Assembly (NCBI RefSeq): GCF_007859715.1 | Contig: NZ_SJPG01000001.1 | Span: 5,214,001-5,278,000, forward strand | Length of the DNA: 64,000 nt | Direction: 5' to 3' | Source: Rubinisphaera italica | Lineage (GTDB): Bacteria; Planctomycetota; Planctomycetia; Planctomycetales; Planctomycetaceae | Shown: positions 7,981-16,399 of the stretch, piece after piece | Numbering within the stretch: position 1 is the first letter of the stretch | How the letters are laid out: every line of letters starts with the position of its first letter | Notes under the pieces: generated by a model | The model's database searches: none | Told to the model about the DNA's origin: nothing | Seen by the model: the letters and a program-made list of their open reading frames with translations, nothing else | Position numbers and translations under genes: made by a program

Positions 7981-8856
7981 ATGATTCCACGCGAGATTTT
8001 CAAAAAAATCCGGCATATTCAGATTCGGACGTCTCATAAAGTCGACGAGATGCTGGCAGGTAACTGGCATTCGGCCTTCAAGGGACGTGGGATTGAATTC
8101 GAGGAAGTTCGTCCTTATCAGATTGGCGACGATGTTCGCGCAATCGACTGGAACGTGACTGCTCGCAGCGATCAGCCGTTCGTTAAGTTGTTTCGTGAAG
8201 AACGAGAGCTGGCCGTCCATCTGCTTGTTGATTTGAGTGGTTCGCAAAACCTGGGAACTTCAACGCAGACGAAGCGGGAACTCATTGTTGAGCTCGGGGC
8301 GTTGCTGGCGATGTCAGCCATTAAAAACAACGACAAGGTTGGCCTGACACTGTTTACCGATGGCATCGAAAAAAGCATTCCTGCCCGCAAGGGTTCCCGG
8401 CATGTTCTGCGATTGATTCGGGAACTGCTGTATTGTGAGCCGATCGGAACAGGAACGAATATCAAGCAGGCTTTGGAACATCTCAGTCGCGTATCGAAAC
8501 GGCGTACGGTTGTGTTCCTGATCAGCGATTTTCAGGACAGCCAGTACGAACGAGCGTTGAAAGTGGCTGGACGTAAACACGACATCATTCCGGTCGTGAT
8601 TGCCGATCCGCGAGAACATGAAATGCCCAATGTTGGGTTGGTTCGACTGCAGGATGAAGAGACAGGCGAGATCATTACGCTGGATACATCGAGTCGCAGA
8701 AATCGCGACCGCTTTGCAGAGTTGTATCGACTTCAAACTGAGACACGGGACAATCTGTTTCGCAAACTTCGTCTGCTGCCGATTCATCTGGAAACCGGTT
8801 CCGACATTGTGGAACCGCTCCACAAATACTTTCATCAACGGGAGAACCGATCATGA
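7981..8856 (+). CDS. DUF58 domain protein of the MoxR/Bat cluster
   Basis: A 291-residue protein with the DUF58 signature GRGIEFEEVRPYQIGDD followed by VRAIDWN near residues 36-58. A VWA-like fold follows with a metal-site motif LLVDLSGSQ (about 82-90). There is no signal peptide or membrane segment, so it is cytoplasmic or peripheral. Its stop overlaps the start of the next gene by four bases (ATGA), which shows translational coupling. In this family DUF58 proteins are co-encoded with MoxR and are thought to be its clients. Confidence 0.92.
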   Translation: MIPREIFKKIRHIQIRTSHKVDEMLAGNWHSAFKGRGIEFEEVRPYQIGDDVRAIDWNVTARSDQPFVKLFREERELAVHLLVDLSGSQNLGTSTQTKRELIVELGALLAMSAIKNNDKVGLTLFTDGIEKSIPARKGSRHVLRLIRELLYCEPIGTGTNIKQALEHLSRVSKRRTVVFLISDFQDSQYERALKVAGRKHDIIPVVIADPREHEMPNVGLVRLQDEETGEIITLDTSSRRNRDRFAELYRLQTETRDNLFRKLRLLPIHLETGSDIVEPLHKYFHQRENRS

Positions 8857-9809
8857 ATCGGCAACATATCATCTCTGAATTCAAGTTGCTGGCATTGGTT
8901 GGCGCACTGGTTTTGATTGGCCTCAATTCGTCTTCAGCCGCAACTCCAGCGGTTCAAGAGGAAGTGTCAAAAAAATCGGTGCAGGTGGCAGAGCCTTTCA
9001 CCGTCGCATGGACGGTCACGGCTTCGGCGAATGCGAAAGTCACTTTTCCGGAAAGCGGCAAGCAACTGGGCGATTTTGACATTATGGATACGAACGACCT
9101 GTTCGATATTCCTGTCGAAAATTCGGCAGCCAGAACCTGGACTCGACGAATGACACTGGAAAGTATTCAGACGGGCGAGTTGACGATTCCCTCTCTGGAA
9201 ATTCAGGTGAGTGACGCAAGCGGTTCTCAGAGGGTGCGATCCGATCCGGTGACGATTCATGTCGCCAGCGTGCTCGAAGATCGTTCCGATCCGACTCAGT
9301 TTCGGGATATTCAATCCGTGGTCAATGTCGAAGTTCCCGTGCTGCCGACTTATGAATGGGTCTGGTGGACTGCCGGAGGTTTCTCAGGCTTGGTGTTGTT
9401 GTCGATGACAGTTCTGTTTGTGACGCGCAGAAAATCAAAGCTCAGTCCCGAGAAATGGGCACTGCTGCAACTGGATAACCTGGAATTAGAAATTGAGGCT
9501 GGGTCTACAGACAGTGAAAAGGTAACAGATAAAATCTCAGAAATTGTTCACGACTTCCTGCAACTGCAGTTGGGAATCTCGGAGTCTGGATGCACCTCCG
9601 ATGAATTGTTACGTCAGGTTCACAAGGACGAACAGTTCAGTTCGGATTCCACAGAACAACTGACGAAGCTGTTCAGTTCATTGGATCAATCGAAATACGC
9701 GGGTCTGAAGATGGATTCAGAGACGCTTCTGTCAACATTGCAGGAAACCCGGTTGCTGGTTCAAAGAGTCACTAAAGAATTAATCGCAGTCTCAACAGGT
9801 GTAGACTGA
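8853..9809 (+). CDS. BatD-like single-pass membrane protein
   Basis: A 318-residue protein. A signal-like hydrophobic N-terminus (LLALVGALVLIGLNSSSAA) is followed by an extracytoplasmic beta-rich domain to about residue 165 (QVAEPFTVAWTV, FPESGKQLGDFDIM). One membrane segment follows (WVWWTAGGFSGLVLLSMTVL, about 168-188), then a helical cytoplasmic tail. The layout is a short version of BatD/DUF4381-type proteins found in Bat operons. It is translationally coupled to the DUF58 gene. Confidence 0.7.
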   Translation: MNRQHIISEFKLLALVGALVLIGLNSSSAATPAVQEEVSKKSVQVAEPFTVAWTVTASANAKVTFPESGKQLGDFDIMDTNDLFDIPVENSAARTWTRRMTLESIQTGELTIPSLEIQVSDASGSQRVRSDPVTIHVASVLEDRSDPTQFRDIQSVVNVEVPVLPTYEWVWWTAGGFSGLVLLSMTVLFVTRRKSKLSPEKWALLQLDNLELEIEAGSTDSEKVTDKISEIVHDFLQLQLGISESGCTSDELLRQVHKDEQFSSDSTEQLTKLFSSLDQSKYAGLKMDSETLLSTLQETRLLVQRVTKELIAVSTGVD

Positions 9810-9867
9810 TGAAGATAAACACTAACAATACTTAATAATTGAACTCTTTCCGAACGTTATGAAAACA

Positions 9868-9954
9868 AGGGTGGCGGGGGCGCTCTCGAAGAGAAGCCCC
9901 CGAATCATAAAACGTCGGGGGGCTTTCGCTAACGCGGAGCGCCCCCACCACCCC
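9868..9954 (+). repeat. Dispersed GC-rich hairpin repeat, full copy (R2)
   Basis: Two halves face each other. The left half runs GGGTGGCGGGGGCGCTCTCG, AAGAGAAGCCCCCG; the right half runs CGGGGGGCTTTCGCT, then GCGGAGCGCCCCCACCACCC. The outer ends pair over about 15 bases and each half also forms its own hairpin. It fills the 207-base gap before batA. It is the same orientation as 38713-38797. Confidence 0.9.
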
Positions 9955-10016
9955 AGATCAGTTTGATGAAATCAGGTTTTGATAGCGGTCATTAGCATAA
10001 ATCACTGGAGAAGCAG

Positions 10017-11090
10017 ATGTTTTACTCACCCTGGTACTTCCTGCTGTTATTGATTGTCCCGTGGATGGCGTGGCGATTGTTTGCTCCGCGTCGTCGGCGA
10101 GCGGTTCGGTTCAGCAGTCTGAAAATCGCTCAACAAATGACGCCGACTTTGCGTCAGCGCTTGATCTGGCTACCGAATGCCTTAACGATGGCAGCGATCA
10201 TTTTCCTCATTGTGGGAATCGCTCGACCTCGTGAAGGACGCGAACAAACGGTTGCCGAGAGCGAAGGGATTGCCATCGAGATGGTTGTGGATCGCAGTGG
10301 CAGTATGCAGGCGATGGACTTTCAGATTGATGGCGAACATGTGGATCGTCTGACTGCGATCAAGAAAGTGGCTGGTGAATTTGTCATGGGATCAGACGGT
10401 CATGAACTCGAAGGGCGCTTCAGCGATCTGGTCGGACTGATCACATTCGCAGGCTATGCCGATGGCGAAACGCCTCCGACACTCGATCATTCGTTTCTCG
10501 TCTCTCAGCTCAACAATGCCAGTATCGTGACCACTCGAAATGAAGACGGCACTGCAATTGGAGATGCGATTTCGCTAGCCGTGGAAAAACTGAACGCACT
10601 CGATGCACGACAAAAACAAAAGGTGCAAAGCAAAGTCATCATCCTGCTGACGGACGGCGAGAATAACGCAGGTCAACTGGAACCGGTGCAGGCCGCAGAA
10701 CTGGCTGCGACGATGGGCATCAAAGTTTACACCATCGGCGTCGGAACCAAAGGACAGGCCCCCGTGCCTGTGACCGATGCCTTCGGTCGTCAGCGGATTC
10801 AGTGGATGCCGGTCAACATCGATGAGGAGACCTTGACCAAAGTAGCCGAAGTGACTGGCGGCAAATACTTTCGAGCGACAGATACGGATTCTCTGGCCAA
10901 TATTTATACAGAGATCGACCAACTAGAAAAGACAAAAGTGGAGGCGAAACATTTTGTCGATTACCGCGAATTGGCGGTGCAATCGTATGCCGGGCCGATC
11001 TCTGTTCCGCCTTTGTTATTGATCGCTTTCGTGTTACTGGCAGCACGACTCGTGCTTCAGCAAACCTGGCTCAGAGAGCTGACATCCTAA
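10017..11090 (+). CDS. batA: BatA-like VWA domain membrane protein
   Basis: A 357-residue protein. Two N-terminal membrane segments (SPWYFLLLLIVPWMAW and WLPNALTMAAIIFLIVGIA) precede a VWA domain with an intact metal-binding motif DRSGSM (92-97). The domain also has the second motif region TAIGDAISLAV. A C-terminal membrane segment follows (VPPLLLIAFVLLAARLVL). This is the layout of BatA in the aerotolerance (Bat) cluster, with the VWA domain outside the membrane. GGAGAAGCAG lies before the ATG. It is 59 bases upstream of batB. Confidence 0.92.
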   Translation: MFYSPWYFLLLLIVPWMAWRLFAPRRRRAVRFSSLKIAQQMTPTLRQRLIWLPNALTMAAIIFLIVGIARPREGREQTVAESEGIAIEMVVDRSGSMQAMDFQIDGEHVDRLTAIKKVAGEFVMGSDGHELEGRFSDLVGLITFAGYADGETPPTLDHSFLVSQLNNASIVTTRNEDGTAIGDAISLAVEKLNALDARQKQKVQSKVIILLTDGENNAGQLEPVQAAELAATMGIKVYTIGVGTKGQAPVPVTDAFGRQRIQWMPVNIDEETLTKVAEVTGGKYFRATDTDSLANIYTEIDQLEKTKVEAKHFVDYRELAVQSYAGPISVPPLLLIAFVLLAARLVLQQTWLRELTS

Positions 11091-11149
11091 AGCTGAATTT
11101 ATAAATCGATATAACAGGTTTTGTCTGTTATTTTCAGAGGATCAATCAA

Positions 11150-12217
11150 ATGGACATTCAATTTGGAAACCCTGGCAATCTTTATTTGCTGGTGATTGTG
11201 GTTCTCGGACTCGGCTTGACGGCCTGGGCGGGGATTGCCCGGATGCGGGCCGCAACGAAGTTCGCGACACCTTCCCAGCGGAGGCGGATTCTGCCACCGG
11301 GGAATTCCACTCAGCAATGGCTGTCTGCTCTGCTGGTCTCTGCCAGCCTGGCACTCATGGCCGTTGCATTGACCGATATTCGTTGGGGCAAAGCCTGGCA
11401 CGAAGTTCCTCAAAAAGGGATCGAAGTGATGTTCGTCCTCGATGTCTCCAGAAGTATGCTCGCTGAAGATGCTTCACCGAATCGACTCGAACGTGCCAAG
11501 CAACAAATTAAGGATATGGTCGACGAAATGGCTGGCGATCGCATCGGGCTCATTACCTTTGCCGGAGATACTCGCCAGTCGGTGCCGCTCACAAGTCACT
11601 ACGAAGACTTCAAGCAGACGCTCGATTCTGTCGGACCTCATACGGTTTTAAGCGGAGGCTCGCGACTGGGCGATGCCATCACGGCTGCCGCGAATGGATT
11701 TATGAATAAGACGAATGATCATAAAGCGATCGTCATTTTCACGGATGGAGAAGATCAGGAGAGCAATCCTGTTCAAGTCGCTGAAAAACTGTATGCCGAG
11801 AAAGGCATTCGCATTTTCACAGTCGGACTGGGCGACATGGTTCAGGGAGCACGTGTCCCGGAAACGGATCAGGGTCGAAGCGGCTATGTTCAATACAAGG
11901 GACAGCAGGTCTGGTCGAAAATGAACGGCCAGATCTTACAGGAAATCGCTGAGAAGACGGACGGAGCCTATATCCCAGCCGGAACCCGCCGGGTCAACAT
12001 GGCCGATGTTTATCACAGCTATGTGGCGAATGTGGAACAGGTTGAATTTGAGACGGCTAAAATCAATTCCTACATTGCCAGATTCCAATGGTTCGCAGTG
12101 CCTGCATTGGTTCTGTTATTACTGGAAGTTCTGTTGTCTACCCGTAAGGCAAAAGTGAATATCGAAAAGCAGTCCAGTCGGGAAGCGGCTGTTGTTGAGA
12201 AAAAGCAGGCCGCTTGA
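11150..12217 (+). CDS. batB: BatB-like VWA domain membrane protein
   Basis: A 355-residue paralogue of the preceding gene. The N-terminal membrane segments are LYLLVIVVLGLGLTAWAG and WLSALLVSASLALMAVAL. The VWA metal site is LDVSRSM (97-103), with GDRIGLITFAGD and SRLGDAITAAANGF. A C-terminal membrane segment is WFAVPALVLLLLEVLL. The pair BatA-BatB is the diagnostic core of Bat operons. AGAGGATCAA precedes the start. Confidence 0.92.
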   Translation: MDIQFGNPGNLYLLVIVVLGLGLTAWAGIARMRAATKFATPSQRRRILPPGNSTQQWLSALLVSASLALMAVALTDIRWGKAWHEVPQKGIEVMFVLDVSRSMLAEDASPNRLERAKQQIKDMVDEMAGDRIGLITFAGDTRQSVPLTSHYEDFKQTLDSVGPHTVLSGGSRLGDAITAAANGFMNKTNDHKAIVIFTDGEDQESNPVQVAEKLYAEKGIRIFTVGLGDMVQGARVPETDQGRSGYVQYKGQQVWSKMNGQILQEIAEKTDGAYIPAGTRRVNMADVYHSYVANVEQVEFETAKINSYIARFQWFAVPALVLLLLEVLLSTRKAKVNIEKQSSREAAVVEKKQAA

Positions 12218-12270
12218 AGTCCACGCTTATAAGTCCACTGTTAAAGCGTATGTGTTTTGAAAGTCATTCC

Positions 12271-13374
12271 ATGAAAATTATTTCGATCAGACAATTGCCG
12301 CTGACTCTGCTCCTGTGTGCGATCGCCTCACCAGTGATGGCGAGCACGCCATTGGAGGCAGCCAGTGCTTCAGAGATTAATGTCGCCAACGAGTTGGTCG
12401 AGGAAGGAAAATTTGACGAGGCTCTGGAAAGTTATCGTCAAATTCAACCCACTTCCAAAACCAAAGAGGAATTGAACTACAACATTGCGGTCGCTGAATA
12501 CCGGAAGGGAGAAACCGAAGCGGCAAAGACCTTGTTTACGGAGGTCTCCGCTTCTCCTCAATCAGCCTTGGCAGCCGCTGCTCGATATAACCTGGGAAAT
12601 TGTTTTTATGCCGACGCCGTAGCACAGGCTGAGCAAGATCGGCCAGCAGCGATCGAGGCATTGCAACAGGCGATTCAACATTATCGTGGCTCACTGGCTG
12701 TGGATGCGAACCAGGTCGATGCGCGTGCCAATATCGAACTGGCGATGGAATTCCTGAAGAAATTGAAACAAGAACAGAAGCAAGAGCAGGAGCAGCAGCA
12801 GAAAGAGAATCAGGAACAAAATCAGGAAAATAAGGATCAACAGAAACAGGACTCTGAGTCTCAAGATTCGGAATCGATGAAAAATGATTCTCAGCAGGAT
12901 CAAGAATCCAAAGAGAAGCCGAATGAGTCGAAGTCCGATCCTCAGTCCCAAGAGGGATCTGAACAGAAAGAAGAGAAGCCGTTTGAAGAGTCTCAGAAAA
13001 ACCCGGGCGAACAGAATGAACAACCCCAGCCTGAGCAGGATCCTTCACAGTCCATGAATCCGCAATCGAAATCTCCCAAAGATCAAGCCAAACCTGAGGA
13101 ACAATCTCCGGGTGAAAAATCTGAAGAAGAGCCTTCTTCTAAAGAGGATCAGCCTGTTCCTTCTGGCGAGTTGAAAGCGGCCAACGAAGAGGATCAAAGT
13201 CAACAGCCGAGTGGCCAGGTGGGCGTCAACGATCCGAATGCCAAGGAGACTCCGATGTCGAAAGAGGAAGCTCTCAAAATGTTGCAGGCTGTTCGCGATC
13301 GGGATTTTCTTCGAAGACTACGCCAGGAACAAAAAGAACGCAGGCGACATATCCCAACGGATCGGGACTGGTAA
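12271..13374 (+). CDS. TPR protein with Gln/Glu/Lys-rich tail, BatC-like
   Basis: A protein of 367 residues starting at MKIISIRQLPLTLLLCAIAS, a clear signal peptide. An earlier TTG frame overlaps batB but gives a poor N-terminus. Residues 25-155 hold TPR-type helices (NVANELVEEGKFDEALESY, YNIAVAEYRKGETEAAKTLF, AARYNLGNCFYADAV). Residues 165-340 are very rich in Q, E, K, S and P, and a charged end follows (LRRLRQEQKERRRH). BatC-type TPR proteins sit in this position and are thought to scaffold the VWA proteins in the periplasm. Confidence 0.82.
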   Translation: MKIISIRQLPLTLLLCAIASPVMASTPLEAASASEINVANELVEEGKFDEALESYRQIQPTSKTKEELNYNIAVAEYRKGETEAAKTLFTEVSASPQSALAAAARYNLGNCFYADAVAQAEQDRPAAIEALQQAIQHYRGSLAVDANQVDARANIELAMEFLKKLKQEQKQEQEQQQKENQEQNQENKDQQKQDSESQDSESMKNDSQQDQESKEKPNESKSDPQSQEGSEQKEEKPFEESQKNPGEQNEQPQPEQDPSQSMNPQSKSPKDQAKPEEQSPGEKSEEEPSSKEDQPVPSGELKAANEEDQSQQPSGQVGVNDPNAKETPMSKEEALKMLQAVRDRDFLRRLRQEQKERRRHIPTDRDW

Positions 13375-13383
13375 AATCAATTC

Positions 13384-13469
13384 GGGGTGGCGGGGGCGCT
13401 CCGCGTTTGCGGAAGCCCCCGATAGCCCAACGATTCGGGGGCTTCTCTTCGAGAGCGCCCCCGCCACCC
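13384..13469 (-). repeat. Dispersed GC-rich hairpin repeat, full copy in reverse (R3)
   Basis: The same element as 9868-9954 and 38713-38797 but inverted. The unit with the CTCCGCGTTTGCGGAAGC hairpin comes first and the CTTCTCTTCGAGAGCGC unit comes second. It lies 9 bases after the stop of the TPR gene, inside the 206-base gap before the BatD-BatE gene. Confidence 0.9.
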
Positions 13470-13580
13470 GGTTTCATTTTTTATCGTAATTAATTTCGTG
13501 TGTACTGGTATGTTTACAGTTAAATGAATTTCTCCGGTCCCCATATGTAACAGAGTTTAGATACCAAATAGGTTCATACT

Positions 13581-16349
13581 ATGAAAACTCTTCTGTGCGC
13601 AATCGCAATTACGGCAGCTATGTCGACAGTTGTCACCGCTGGCGAGGTCGATGTCCGGCTTTCCACGCGTGAAGCTTATGTCGGTCAGCCGATTGTTCTG
13701 CAACTGGCCATAATGAACTCGAAAGATTATGAACAGCCAACTTTGCCGAGCATTGACGGATGTGATATTCGATCGGCTGGAACACCTTCACAAAGCTCTC
13801 AAATCACGATCGTGAATGGTCGGCGCAGCGAAAAACGGAGTGTGACCATGCAGTATTTGATCACGCCCCGTCGGGAGGGAAGTTTCACCATTCCAGCATT
13901 GTCTTTAAAAGTCGATGGTACTAATAAAACGACCGATCCGATTTCGTTTGTGGCTACCAAAAGCGAAACTGGAGATTTGCTGTTTGTTGAAATTGAAGGT
14001 CGCCAGGACAAAGTCTTTGTTGGTCAACCGCTCGACTTGACATTGAAGATCTGGATCAAACCGTTTCGGGATGCCCGGGCTGACATCACACTGAGTGAAG
14101 GGGATATGTGGAATATGATTTCCAAGTCCACCTCGTGGGGGGGCTTTGCGGAGCGGATGCAGGAACTGGCTGAGAACAATCAACGCCCCGCTGGGCATGA
14201 AGTGCTGCGTGATGATGCAGACGGCAATCAGCGAAGTTATTACCTCTATGAAGTTAACGCCACGATATATCCGAAACGAGCCGGGAAGATCGAGGCGGAT
14301 GATGTGCAGATTGTTGTCAACTACCCGACCGCGCTGGGTAAGTCCCGTTCACCGTTTGGAGATCTATTCGATGACGATTTGCTCGACCGCAATTCTTCCA
14401 TGTCGCGAATGTTGCAGGATGATTTCTTCAATTCCGCATTTGGGAATCGCCTGACTGTTGCGGGGGCTCGACCTATTGTGGGAAATGTGAGCGTGGATGC
14501 CACGGAAGTTCTGCCCGTTCCACTCGAAGGTCGTCCAGAAAATTACCGGGGAGCAGTGGGGCGATACCGCATCATCACTCATGCGACTCCTGATGAAGTC
14601 GCAGCTGGTGATCCGATCACTCTGAATATCGGCATTGCGGGGAATGGTCCGATGGATTTAATCCAGGCTCCTCCGTTGTCTGAAGATCCGGAATTGACAA
14701 AAGATTTTAAGGTGACTGATGAGCCTCTGGCGGGCTATGTTCAAAAAGATACGAAGCTATTTTCAACAACAATCCGTCCTCGTCGTGAAGGGATCACGGA
14801 AATCCCTGCGATTGGATTCAGCTTTTTTGATCCAGAGACAGAGAAGTACGAGACCGTAACCAGCGCCCCAATTTCGATTTCGGTTACCAAAGCAGAAACA
14901 CTTTCTCTGGATGACATTGTGGGGAACGCTCATCGTGCTCATGCCGATGACAGCAACACAGCGGTGAATGACAATCTGCCTGACTTGAATAATCACACCG
15001 CCTCCTCCGTACTGGTTTCACAGACAGTTAAGAGGTCATTCAATGACTGGTGGATAATGTTTGTTGTTGTGCCTCCCATGATCTGGATGTTTGCAATGCT
15101 CACTCGATATCAAGGAACAGTCTATCGTCAATTGCCTAGTTTCAGATCTCAGAAAACTCAATGTCTGATTGGAATCGATAAGGCTTCTGACCAACCTGAA
15201 ATTGATGCCGCGATCATCCGCTATCTTTTGCGTATGAGCAGGGGAAACAGAAAACTCGAAGTTTTCAGCAGTGATACTCAGACTCTGAAAAGTCATCAAA
15301 GTGAAGCTGTCGGCACCTTGCGATTGACTGGCTTGTATCAGGTCGCAGGTGAAGTCGAAACATTCCTGACAAGGAACTCCGACAACGCACAGGCATCACT
15401 CGAAGAATCGAAAATGAAAGCGGCACAACTCGTCGAGGAGATTGATACGGCCATGCAATCGAACCAGAAATCCCGGGTGAAGGCCCCAAAATCACGGATC
15501 GGAAAAGTCGCAGTGCAGCGTCCACTTGGGTTGCTGTTCGCATTCGCTCTGGTTGCTTCCGCACAGACTGTTTCCGCAGCCGATGCGGTGGCGTTGTCAA
15601 CGACTCAACAACAAGCACTTCTGACGGAAGCGAACGAGGCTTATGCAACCGGCATCGAAAAATCGCAGACGGACGCAGCCGATGCAAAGGAACTGTTTTC
15701 CAACGCAGGCCGCAAATATCAGTTGCTCATTGACAGCAACATTCAGAATGCCGATTTGTTCATCAATCTGGGTAACACCTGCCTGCAAACGGGTCAGCTG
15801 GGTAGTGCGATTGCCAATTATGAAAAAGCGTTACAGCTCGAACCGAATAACCGCCAGGCGATCAAAAATCTGAACTATGCCAACACGAAGATCGAAAACG
15901 CTTCTTCAGTGATCAAAGAGGAATCGTGGTCTCTGCGAGGCTGGAATAATGCGCTCGTTGGACTGGCTGGCGAACGTACTATCACCTGGACTCTGGCAAT
16001 TTCTTCGGTCCTGTTTTGGGGATTACTAATCTTGAGACTTTACCTGCGGACTGCCCCTGTCTGGCAGTTTGCGTTGCTGCCGTTATCGTTACTGATTGTG
16101 TCTGGTGCATCTGTTGCAATGACTCAGACCAATCCACAGCAGGCCTGGAATGCAGTCATCATTTCGGATCATGTCAGTTTGCATGCAGGTGATGGAGATC
16201 AATTCGATCAAGTTTTTACGGTTGAATCTGCACAGGGGCAGCGTGTGGAAACTCTCGCACAACGCGGCGACTGGTGCATGATCAAAACCACAGACGGTCA
16301 CACAGGTTGGATCCATGCACGTGATGTGGAAATCATCAAAACAATATGA
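13581..16349 (+). CDS. BatD-BatE fusion with C-terminal SH3 domain
   Basis: A 922-residue membrane protein. Signal peptide at 1-20 (LLCAIAITAAMSTVVTA). Residues 21-480 are BatD-like beta domains (STREAYVGQPIVLQLAI, FVGQPLDLTLKIWIKPFRD, DPITLNIGIAGNGPMDLI). A membrane segment lies near 490-508 (WWIMFVVVPPMIWMFAML). A second signal-like hydrophobic stretch near 655 (LGLLFAFALVASAQTVSA) starts the BatE-like part. That part has TPRs (LFINLGNTCLQTGQLGSAI, YEKALQLEPNNRQA), two membrane segments, then an SH3 domain (HVSLHAGDGDQFDQVF, GDWCMIKTTDGHTGWIH). BatD and BatE are separate proteins in many bacteria, so this looks like a fusion. Confidence 0.85.
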   Translation: MKTLLCAIAITAAMSTVVTAGEVDVRLSTREAYVGQPIVLQLAIMNSKDYEQPTLPSIDGCDIRSAGTPSQSSQITIVNGRRSEKRSVTMQYLITPRREGSFTIPALSLKVDGTNKTTDPISFVATKSETGDLLFVEIEGRQDKVFVGQPLDLTLKIWIKPFRDARADITLSEGDMWNMISKSTSWGGFAERMQELAENNQRPAGHEVLRDDADGNQRSYYLYEVNATIYPKRAGKIEADDVQIVVNYPTALGKSRSPFGDLFDDDLLDRNSSMSRMLQDDFFNSAFGNRLTVAGARPIVGNVSVDATEVLPVPLEGRPENYRGAVGRYRIITHATPDEVAAGDPITLNIGIAGNGPMDLIQAPPLSEDPELTKDFKVTDEPLAGYVQKDTKLFSTTIRPRREGITEIPAIGFSFFDPETEKYETVTSAPISISVTKAETLSLDDIVGNAHRAHADDSNTAVNDNLPDLNNHTASSVLVSQTVKRSFNDWWIMFVVVPPMIWMFAMLTRYQGTVYRQLPSFRSQKTQCLIGIDKASDQPEIDAAIIRYLLRMSRGNRKLEVFSSDTQTLKSHQSEAVGTLRLTGLYQVAGEVETFLTRNSDNAQASLEESKMKAAQLVEEIDTAMQSNQKSRVKAPKSRIGKVAVQRPLGLLFAFALVASAQTVSAADAVALSTTQQQALLTEANEAYATGIEKSQTDAADAKELFSNAGRKYQLLIDSNIQNADLFINLGNTCLQTGQLGSAIANYEKALQLEPNNRQAIKNLNYANTKIENASSVIKEESWSLRGWNNALVGLAGERTITWTLAISSVLFWGLLILRLYLRTAPVWQFALLPLSLLIVSGASVAMTQTNPQQAWNAVIISDHVSLHAGDGDQFDQVFTVESAQGQRVETLAQRGDWCMIKTTDGHTGWIHARDVEIIKTI

Positions 16350-16399
16350 TGGAAATGACAGACACTTTCCAGATATGCATTAAATTGATCGTATGAACA

